Below are positions 43,366-49,877 of a DNA stretch of 49,877 bases, one piece after another. Under the pieces are notes generated by a model that did not search any database, was not told the DNA's origin, and saw only the letters and a list, made by a program, of their open reading frames with translations. The DNA comes from Fen-1258 sp947085815. Its GTDB lineage: Bacteria > Bacteroidota > Ignavibacteria > Ignavibacteriales > Melioribacteraceae. How positions within the stretch are numbered: the first letter of the stretch is position 1; each line of letters starts with the position of its first letter. Made by a program: the position numbers and the translations under genes. Where the stretch lies: positions 1-49,877 of the forward strand of contig CAMTXU010000011.1 in NCBI GenBank assembly GCA_947085815.1, in the 5' to 3' direction.

Positions 43366-45954
43366 ATGAAACGTTTTCTCACAATTACAATTCTTCTCTT
43401 TTCATTCATAATTTTAAAGTCGCAATCGATAAAAACGCCCGAGGAATTTCTTGGTTATAAGGTCGGGACAGATTATAAAATTGCCGATTACGAAACTATC
43501 ACTAAATATTTCAAACACTTAACGGATGTTTCTCCAAAAATCCGTTTTGAAAATATCGGCAAAACTTCTATGGGCGCAGATATGTTCATGGTTATAATCA
43601 GTTCCGAAGAGAACATTAAATATCTGGAAAAATATAAATCGATTGTAAAGAAACTTTCGGATCCGAGAACAATTACAGATGATGAAGCAAAGCAGCTTGC
43701 TAAAGAGGGAAAAATTATTGTGTTAGTTACTTGCAATATCCACTCAACGGAAATTGCATCATCCCAAATGTCTATGGAGTTCGCTTATAATCTTGTTTCC
43801 GGAAACGCATCGGAAAAATCTAATAAAGCTTTGAATGAAGTATTATTTGTTCTGATGCCGTCTATAAATCCAGATGGTACAACTATGGTTGTAAACTGGT
43901 ACAATAAATATGTTAATACAGAATTTGATGGTGCGGGAATGCCGTTCCTTTATCAAAAATATTCCGGACATGATAATAACCGGGATTGGTTCCAATTCAA
44001 TCTAGTGGAAACAAGAAATGTTGTTAAGATTGCATATCATGATTTAATTCCGCAAATCTGGCTGGATGAACATCAAATGGGCAGCAGCGGCGCACGTCTA
44101 TTTGTTGTACCTTATAAAGATCCACTCAATCCAAATGTTAATCCGTTAATTTGGCGCTGGCAAAGTCTAATAGGAGCCAGAAGCGCTCTCGATCTTCAAA
44201 AGGAAGGAAAGACTGGTATAATTACTCAAGCGTTGTTTGAAGGATGGTGGCAGGGTCCCGCAAGCGATTGTGGACTGTGGCATAATCAAATTGCGCTGCT
44301 TTCTGAAATGGCAAGTTGCAATATCGCGTCACCAATATTTATTGATTCCTCCGAAGTGAGAGTTAATCCCGAACTTACAACTTACGATATCCGTTCGAAC
44401 TACCCTTCACCCTGGCGCGGCGGCTGGTGGCGTCTGCGCGATATTGTTGATTATGAATTAAGCCTCACAGCAAGTCTTCTTGAAACCGCCGCGATGTTCA
44501 AAGAGGATCTTCTAATAAATTATTATTTAATGGGAAAGAGTGCTATTGAGGAGGGCAAAAAGGGAAGTCCCTTTGCCTTTGTTGTGCCGAGGGAACAAAG
44601 AGATCCGCAGACAACTTCGAAAATGATTGAAATGCTGCAGCTCGGCGGAGTTGAAGTTCAATTTACTGATAAGGAGTTTAAGCTGGATAACAAAATTTAT
44701 CCGGCAAACAGTTACATAATTTATACTGCTCAGCCATACGGAAAATATGTTAAAGATCTTTTTGAAGAGCAGGCATATCCGGACCTTCGTAAATCCCGGA
44801 GTGAAACTCCAATCCGCCCTTACGATGTTGCCGGATGGACGCTGCCCTATTTGATGGGAGTAAATTATTCAACAATAGATGCACCATTTTCTTTAGATAC
44901 AAAAATGTTGAGCGATGCGAATTATCAAGTCGGAGAAGTCGCTACTGCGGAAGGAAATTATTACGTGCTTCAATCCGGATCAAATGTAAACTCAACATTC
45001 ATCAATAAACTTCAGAAAGAAAACATCTCGGTTTTTTGGAACACCGGAAAAATTATAAATGGGGAGAATAGTTTTTCAGAAGGATCGGTTTTCGTTCCAG
45101 TAAATGATAAATCGAAAAAGATGGTTGGAGAATTATCAAAAGGACTTCACTTAAAAGTTTCTTCCATTGATTTAGTTGATCATACGAATTTGAAAGAACT
45201 TAAAAAGGTAAGAGTGGGTTTGTATCAACCATATACTGCTAGCATGGATGAAGGCTGGACGCGATTGCTGCTTGAGAACTATGCGTTCGAGTTTAAAACT
45301 GTGGTGAACAAAGATTTTAAAAACAAAAAAATGAAAGACAATTTTGATCTAATCATAATGCCCGACATGAGCGGTGATCAAATTAAGACCGGTAAACCTA
45401 GCGGAGATAATGCCCGCTTTTACAGAACAAAACCACCGGAATATGAAGGTGGTATCGAAAAAGAAGGCGTTGAGAATCTAAAAAACTTTGTAGAGAAAGA
45501 TGGCGGCTATTTAATTACATTGGGACAAGCATGCAACTTTGCAATTGAGGATTTAGGCTTGAAGGTTACAAACGTTTTAAAAAGTTTGAAGAGCGATGAT
45601 TTTTATTGTCCAGGTTCACTAGTTAGAATAAACGTGGATAACACAAATCCAATCGGTTACGGAATGGATTTTGAGTCTATCGGATACTTGAGCGATAATA
45701 TTGCATTCTCAACTACAACTCCTTTTGGACAGTATGACCGGAGTGTTGTGGTTCGTTATCCTACTAAGGACTTGCTTAAATCAGGATTTCTTCTTGGAGA
45801 GGATTATCTTCTCAAAAGAAACGCCGTTGTGGATGTGAAGCAAAAAAATGGTCACGTAATTTTGTTTGGCTTCAAGGTACAAAACAGGCATCAGACTTAC
45901 GGCACATTTAAATTATTATTCAACGCCATTCACTCCGCTGGTATGCAAATCTAA
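43366..45954 (+). CDS. Secreted M14-family zinc carboxypeptidase with GATase-like C-terminal region
   Basis: 862 residues with a Sec signal peptide (MKRFLTITILLFSFIILKSQ). Zinc ligands are H126 and E129 in NIHSTEIAS and H236 in LDEHQMG. Substrate-binding NPDG (168-171) and HDNNRDW (202-208) match the M14 fold. The second half ends in a Rossmann-like, glutamine-amidotransferase-like domain (VRVGLYQPYTASMDEG, then GGYLITLGQA) often attached to such bacterial peptidases. CGGAGG before the ATG supports the start. No sorting domain is present, so it is probably periplasmic. Peptide specificity is unknown. Confidence 0.9.
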   Translation: MKRFLTITILLFSFIILKSQSIKTPEEFLGYKVGTDYKIADYETITKYFKHLTDVSPKIRFENIGKTSMGADMFMVIISSEENIKYLEKYKSIVKKLSDPRTITDDEAKQLAKEGKIIVLVTCNIHSTEIASSQMSMEFAYNLVSGNASEKSNKALNEVLFVLMPSINPDGTTMVVNWYNKYVNTEFDGAGMPFLYQKYSGHDNNRDWFQFNLVETRNVVKIAYHDLIPQIWLDEHQMGSSGARLFVVPYKDPLNPNVNPLIWRWQSLIGARSALDLQKEGKTGIITQALFEGWWQGPASDCGLWHNQIALLSEMASCNIASPIFIDSSEVRVNPELTTYDIRSNYPSPWRGGWWRLRDIVDYELSLTASLLETAAMFKEDLLINYYLMGKSAIEEGKKGSPFAFVVPREQRDPQTTSKMIEMLQLGGVEVQFTDKEFKLDNKIYPANSYIIYTAQPYGKYVKDLFEEQAYPDLRKSRSETPIRPYDVAGWTLPYLMGVNYSTIDAPFSLDTKMLSDANYQVGEVATAEGNYYVLQSGSNVNSTFINKLQKENISVFWNTGKIINGENSFSEGSVFVPVNDKSKKMVGELSKGLHLKVSSIDLVDHTNLKELKKVRVGLYQPYTASMDEGWTRLLLENYAFEFKTVVNKDFKNKKMKDNFDLIIMPDMSGDQIKTGKPSGDNARFYRTKPPEYEGGIEKEGVENLKNFVEKDGGYLITLGQACNFAIEDLGLKVTNVLKSLKSDDFYCPGSLVRINVDNTNPIGYGMDFESIGYLSDNIAFSTTTPFGQYDRSVVVRYPTKDLLKSGFLLGEDYLLKRNAVVDVKQKNGHVILFGFKVQNRHQTYGTFKLLFNAIHSAGMQI

Positions 45955-45967
45955 TTTTCAAATAAAA

Positions 45968-45992
45968 ATGCCCGTGCAGCAAGCCCGGGCAT
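45968..45992. terminator. Hairpin between convergent genes, minus-strand terminator
   Basis: ATGCCCG at 45968-45974 pairs with CGGGCAT at 45986-45992. Reading on the minus strand, TTTTTATTTG follows the stem, which suits termination of the sdh operon. The plus-strand side (CTTACTAAG) is weak. Confidence 0.6.
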
Positions 45993-46047
45993 CTTACTAA
46001 GTCACATTACGCAAAATTTCGATTTTTTACAGCCGCCGAAATTGAAG

Positions 46048-46091
46048 GAGACGATGCACCCCGTTGAAGTGCCGGGCAAGTGCATCGTCTC
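46048..46091. repeat. Perfect 12-bp inverted repeat GAGACGATGCAC
   Basis: GAGACGATGCAC at 46048-46059 and its exact complement at 46080-46091 enclose a 20-base GC-rich loop that itself holds CCCGTTGAAGTGCCGGG. It lies 6 bases after the sdhB stop. It looks like a dispersed intergenic palindrome and could also stop or stabilise the sdh transcript. Confidence 0.6.
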
Positions 46092-46096
46092 TACAC

Positions 46097-46849
46097 TTAT
46101 TTTATTTTCGCCATAAAATACTCACGGTTCATTCGTGCAATATTTTTAATCGAAACACCTTTAGGGCATTCGGCTTCGCACGCGTATGTGTTTGAACAGC
46201 TTCCGAATCCGTATTCGTCCATTACTTTCACCATTGATTCTACACGCTGATAACGCTCAGGCTGTCCTTGCGGCAAAAGAGCAAATTGAGAAACCTTTGC
46301 GCCAACAAATAACATTGCAGATGCATTTTTACAAGCAGCAACACAAGCTCCGCAGCCAATGCACTGTGCAGCATCCATTGCCTCGGAGGCGATATCTTTA
46401 GGAATCGGAATTGCATTTCCATCGGGAACACTTAACGTGTTAACCGAAATGAATCCGCCTGCTTCCATAATTCTATCCATCGCAGAACGGTCAACCATCA
46501 AATCCTTTATTATTGGAAACGCTTTAGCGCGGAATGGTTCAATATAAATTGTATCTCCCTCTTTGAAATTTCTCATATGCAATTGGCAAGTCGCAATGCG
46601 GGGAATAGGTCCGTGCGGTTGCCCGTTAATCACAAGTCCACAAGTTCCGCAAATTCCTTCACGGCAATCGCTTTCAAACGTAATTGGTTCAAGACTCTTG
46701 GTCTCGAGATCGTTGTTGATGTCGTCAAGCATTTCTAGAAAAGATGAATCGGGAGAAACCGAAACTTTATATTCAGCAAATTTACCCGGTGACTTTGCAT
46801 TGTGCTGACGCCAGACTTTAAGAGTTAAGTTTATTTTCTTTGGGCTCAT
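46097..46849 (-). CDS. sdhB: Succinate dehydrogenase/fumarate reductase iron-sulfur subunit
   Basis: It passes electrons from the flavin of SdhA to the membrane subunit. 250 residues. The 2Fe-2S domain has CREGICGTCG and a later C in IATCQLH. The 4Fe-4S and 3Fe-4S domain has CIGCGACVAACKN and the C-terminal YACEAECPKGV. The sequence type, together with one large cytochrome b subunit, points to the type-B complex that uses menaquinone in this group of bacteria. It is the last gene of sdhCAB, 82 bases after sdhA. Confidence 0.95.
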   Translation of the reverse strand: MSPKKINLTLKVWRQHNAKSPGKFAEYKVSVSPDSSFLEMLDDINNDLETKSLEPITFESDCREGICGTCGLVINGQPHGPIPRIATCQLHMRNFKEGDTIYIEPFRAKAFPIIKDLMVDRSAMDRIMEAGGFISVNTLSVPDGNAIPIPKDIASEAMDAAQCIGCGACVAACKNASAMLFVGAKVSQFALLPQGQPERYQRVESMVKVMDEYGFGSCSNTYACEAECPKGVSIKNIARMNREYFMAKIK

Positions 46850-46931
46850 TTTATTATACCTTTTTATTCATAAACTTTTTTGAAATTATCAATCAATTTA
46901 TTCTCAATTCTAAATTCTACATTCTCAATTC

Positions 46932-48842
46932 TTACTTATAACTCCTTGTAGCTAATTTCACACTTTCGAATTCGAGTTGTTCTTTGTTAAGATTCCATTT
47001 GCCTGCTTCTTCAAATTCCCATGCGGAAACGTAAGTGTATTCTTCATCGTTTCTAAGAGCTTCACCTTCCGGAGTCTGATACTCTTCTCTAAAATGTCCT
47101 CCGCAAGATTCGTTTCTATCCAATGCATCCAGAGCCATTAACTCTCCAAGTTCAAGATAGTCCGCTAGTCGTCCCGCGCGTTCAAGGCATTGATTAACAT
47201 CATTGGAATTACCGACAACATTTACATCTTTCCAGAATTCAGAGCGTAGTTGGCGAATTTCTTCAATAGCTTCCTTCAATCCTTTCTCATTACGTCCCAT
47301 TCCAACCTTGTCCCACATTATTCTGCCAAGCTGCTTGTGAATATCATCAACAGTTCTTTTTCCCTTAATAGAAAGAAGTTTAGCCGTCATCTCTTCAATA
47401 TCTTTTTTCACTTTGTCAAATTCGGGATGATCTGTTTTTAATAATGTCGGTTTATCTCCGGCGAGATAATTTCCGACCGTATAAGGAATAACAAAATAAC
47501 CATCAGCCAGACCTTGCATAAGCGCACTCGCACCAAGACGGTTAGCACCGTGATCTGAGAAATTAGCTTCTCCGGCAACAAACAAACCTTGAACGGTGCT
47601 CATCAAATTATAATCTACCCACAGCCCGCCCATTGTGTAATGCGGCGCCGGATAAATTTTCATAGGTGATTCATAAGGATTATCACCCGTAATCGTTTCA
47701 TATATTTCGAACAAGTTTCCATAACGTTCTTCAATTACATTTTTGCCGAGACGGTTAATAGCCTCTTTGAAATCAAGATAAACTGCGTCCTGACCTTGAG
47801 CGCCGCGTCCATCATCAATCGCTTCTTTTGCTGCACGCGATGAAATATCACGCGGACTTAAATTGCCGTAGGTCGGATATTTTCTTTCAAGATAATAATC
47901 TCGTTCTTCTTCTGGAATGTCGTTCGGTTTGCGCATATCTTTTTTGAGTTTAGATACCCAAATACGTCCATCGTTCCGTAAGCTTTCGCTCATCAAAGTC
48001 AACTTGGATTGATTCTCTCCGTGGATCGGAAGACACGTTGGATGAATTTGTGTATAACACGGATTTGCAAATGGGGCTCCTTTTTTGTGAGCGCGCCAGA
48101 TAGCTGTAGCGTTGCAATTCATCGCACTCGTTGAAAGGAAATAAACATTAGCATAACCGCCTGTTGCAAGAATAACTGCGTGAGCAGAATATTTTTCAAT
48201 TTCTCCGGTTAACATATTACGGACAACAATTCCTTTAGCAGCACCATCAACAACGACCAGATCAAGCATTTCACGTCGTGTGTATAGCTTAACTTTACCT
48301 TCTTTGATCTGCCGATTCATTGCGGTGTAAGCACCAAGTAAAAGTTGTTGACCGGTTTGTCCTCTTGCATAAAATGTTCTTGATACAAGCGCACCGCCGA
48401 ATGAGCGGTTATCAAGCAAGCCGCCGTATTCGCGTGCAAAAGGAACACCTTGACCAACGCACTGATCAATTATACTATTACTTACCTCGGCAAGACGGTA
48501 AACATTTGCCTCACGCGCGCGGAAGTCGCCGCCTTTAACAGTATCGTAGAATAATCTGTAAACAGAATCGCCATCATTCTGATAATTTTTTGCAGCGTTG
48601 ATACCCCCTTGTGCAGAAATGCTGTGAGCGCGCCGTGCGCTATCATGAAATGTAAACGCTTTAACATTGTATCCAAGTTCACCCAGAGATGCAGCGGCGG
48701 ATGCGCCTGCTAATCCTGTTCCAACAACAATTATATCGTACTTACGTTTGTTAGCCGGGTTAACAAGTTTCATGTTGAATTTGTGGTTCGTCCACTTTTC
48801 CTCTAGTTTGCCGGCAGGCACTTTCGAATCTAATTTTGTCAT
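46932..48842 (-). CDS. sdhA: Succinate dehydrogenase/fumarate reductase flavoprotein subunit
   Basis: It oxidises succinate or reduces fumarate at the inner face of the cytoplasmic membrane. The FAD fold begins with DIIVVGTGLAGASAA, the covalent-FAD His lies in ARRAHSISAQGG, and HGANRLGASALMQGLADG and the Arg/His active-site segments are present. I chose the ATG whose A overlaps the sdhC stop (TGATG), with GGAGG 6 bases upstream; a GTG one codon earlier is formally possible. About 636 residues, full length for the type-B family. Confidence 0.96.
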   Translation of the reverse strand: MTKLDSKVPAGKLEEKWTNHKFNMKLVNPANKRKYDIIVVGTGLAGASAAASLGELGYNVKAFTFHDSARRAHSISAQGGINAAKNYQNDGDSVYRLFYDTVKGGDFRAREANVYRLAEVSNSIIDQCVGQGVPFAREYGGLLDNRSFGGALVSRTFYARGQTGQQLLLGAYTAMNRQIKEGKVKLYTRREMLDLVVVDGAAKGIVVRNMLTGEIEKYSAHAVILATGGYANVYFLSTSAMNCNATAIWRAHKKGAPFANPCYTQIHPTCLPIHGENQSKLTLMSESLRNDGRIWVSKLKKDMRKPNDIPEEERDYYLERKYPTYGNLSPRDISSRAAKEAIDDGRGAQGQDAVYLDFKEAINRLGKNVIEERYGNLFEIYETITGDNPYESPMKIYPAPHYTMGGLWVDYNLMSTVQGLFVAGEANFSDHGANRLGASALMQGLADGYFVIPYTVGNYLAGDKPTLLKTDHPEFDKVKKDIEEMTAKLLSIKGKRTVDDIHKQLGRIMWDKVGMGRNEKGLKEAIEEIRQLRSEFWKDVNVVGNSNDVNQCLERAGRLADYLELGELMALDALDRNESCGGHFREEYQTPEGEALRNDEEYTYVSAWEFEEAGKWNLNKEQLEFESVKLATRSYK

Positions 48843-49498
48843 CACTTACCTCCAAAGAAAAAAAAGTAGATTGGAATTGATCCGAAACCGATGGTCATAA
48901 TTATTGCGTAGAATGTTCCAAGTTTTTCAATGAACGGAAAATATTTTTTATGGTTCCATCCAAATGTCTGAAACGCACTTTGAAAACCATGGTTTAGATG
49001 AAATCCTAAAAGTAATACCGCAATAAAATAGAGAGCGGCATACCACCAGACTTGAAGCCATTCGGTTGTAATAGTATAAAGATCCAGCTCGCTTCCAGAG
49101 TAATTGAACTTATACCATATTGTTTGCAGATGAATTACTAAAAAGATAAAAACTATGCTTCCTGTTATGAAAGCAGTGCGTGAAAAAACAGTTGTGTTCT
49201 TTCGTGATCCATTGACGGAATACCCTTGCGGTCTTGCCTGCTTATTTTCAATCCATAAACGCGTACCATTAAAAATGTGGAAGATGAAAATTGCAGCGAG
49301 AATTACTTCGATTACTCGAATAAATGGCTTAATATGTTCGAGTAGTCCTACATAATTATTGAACGCGTCCTTGCCGCCGTACAAAGTCATGTTCCCGGCA
49401 AGATGAACAATTAAAAAAAGCATAAGAGCCACACCGGTTATTGCCATCACCAACTTTTTGCCAATGGATGAATTCAAACTTTTCCAAACCCAGCCCAT
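48842..49498 (-). CDS. sdhC: Succinate dehydrogenase cytochrome b subunit
   Basis: The membrane anchor and quinone site, 218 residues with five predicted helices as in type-B enzymes, which bind two haems b. Candidate haem-ligand histidines lie in LIVHLAGNM, IFHIFNGTRLW, LVIHLQTIW and GFHLNHGFQS. A strong AAAGGAG precedes the ATG. The stop overlaps the sdhA start by one base. No SdhD gene is present, as expected for this type. Confidence 0.93.
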   Translation of the reverse strand: MGWVWKSLNSSIGKKLVMAITGVALMLFLIVHLAGNMTLYGGKDAFNNYVGLLEHIKPFIRVIEVILAAIFIFHIFNGTRLWIENKQARPQGYSVNGSRKNTTVFSRTAFITGSIVFIFLVIHLQTIWYKFNYSGSELDLYTITTEWLQVWWYAALYFIAVLLLGFHLNHGFQSAFQTFGWNHKKYFPFIEKLGTFYAIIMTIGFGSIPIYFFFFGGK

Positions 49499-49750
49499 TA
49501 ATTTTCTCCTTTGTTAAGATGGTTTACATTAAAAACAGATATGATTTGTTGAAATGAAATGTTACTAAGATTCTTGTTTGAAATGATTTTCTTTACCACT
49601 GCTCTATACAATAATTTTTTTTCTAACTTAAGATAAAGCTATTAAAGTTTTTTTTCAAAGAGGAATTGATCTTATATTCTTTTATTTTGATTAAAAATTG
49701 CGTGGAATAAATTTCTTTTCTATTTTCCACTAGAAATTCTTTAACATTTT
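49499..49750. other. Intergenic region upstream of sdhC
   Basis: AT-rich divergent spacer between sdhC (minus) and the riboswitch (plus). Apart from the sdhC ribosome binding site, I see no recognisable operator or promoter of the TTTG-ended kind. Confidence 0.4.
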
Positions 49751-49751
49751 T

Positions 49752-49877
49752 GCGGTGTTCGTTTTGAACTCAATAGGGAAACCGGTGTAAATCCGGTGCT
49801 GCCCCGCAACTGTAAGAGACACAAAAAATCGTTTGACATAATGCCACTGGTAAAGCAATTGCGAATGGAGAATTAAG
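49752..49877 (+). ncRNA. Cobalamin riboswitch (runs to the window edge)
   Basis: The conserved core reads AATAGGGAAACCGGTG at 49772-49787, then AATCCGG, then GCTGCCCCGCAACTGTAA ending at 49815, which is the B12-box consensus. A GCCACTGG segment at 49843-49850 matches the conserved 3' part. It should bind adenosylcobalamin in the leader of a plus-strand gene beyond the window. In this group such leaders usually precede BtuB-type receptors or cobalamin genes. Confidence 0.9.

Noticed and set aside
43200..43460. Open frame starting with FYLTNCKDCDARED and running into the M14 gene
   Set aside because: It has no start codon with a ribosome binding site before the Cys motif, and its second half only shadows the signal peptide of the peptidase in another frame. 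A gene remnant cannot be excluded.
1..49877. tRNA, rRNA, CRISPR arrays, insertion sequence genes, prophage genes
   Set aside because: No T-loop-like tRNA ends, no regularly spaced repeats and no transposase, integrase or phage motifs were found when reading both strands.

Overview
The window looks like chromosomal DNA of an AT-rich Gram-negative bacterium of the Bacteroidota/Chlorobi/Ignavibacteria group, most likely an Ignavibacteria-type organism. Supporting this are a type IX secretion C-terminal sorting domain with the NYPNPFNPST core on a secreted amylase, Bacteroidota-like promoter elements ending in TTTG, many Sec and lipoprotein signal peptides, a type-B SdhCAB operon and dispersed palindromic repeats. 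No rRNA, tRNA, CRISPR array, transposase or phage gene was seen.

Layout. 1-739: end of a cut-off reading frame, a hairpin and a long non-coding leader. 740-4772: an exporter cassette of HlyD-type adaptor, MacB/FtsX-type permease and TolC-type outer membrane factor, without an ATPase gene. 5002-5688: a small secreted protein of unknown role. 5893-22727: a starch/maltodextrin locus with five GH13 enzymes, 4-alpha-glucanotransferase, two SLC45-type sugar permeases and aldose 1-epimerase. There is no SusC/SusD pair and no recognisable regulator. In the implied model a T9SS-secreted amylase attacks starch outside, exported GH13 enzymes trim the products, MFS permeases import them and MalQ works in the cytoplasm. 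22999-32358: pdxB, transketolase, a D-amino-acid-transaminase-like enzyme, a Ycf48-like lipoprotein, a GT-C glycosyltransferase, a GH5 mannanase-like lipoprotein and trmO. A 161-bp nested palindromic element lies between the last two.

32638-43086 is the most unusual part. It holds a response regulator with two Lrp/AsnC-like effector domains, then NuoE-like and NuoF-like subunits, and then a 1252-residue fusion of a NuoG-type 2Fe-2S domain, a GltD/NfnB-type FAD/NADPH module, ferredoxin clusters and a molybdopterin-oxidoreductase-like domain that seems to have lost its metal ligand and its C-terminal cofactor domain. A histidine kinase with a cysteine-containing PAS-like region and an NtrC-type sigma-54 activator follow with almost no spacing. 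This predicts a soluble flavin-based NADH/NADPH/ferredoxin transhydrogenase encoded with its own sensory system.

43366-45954 encodes a secreted M14 metallopeptidase. 46097-49498 (minus strand) is the sdhCAB operon. The window ends inside a plus-strand cobalamin riboswitch whose target gene lies beyond the edge.
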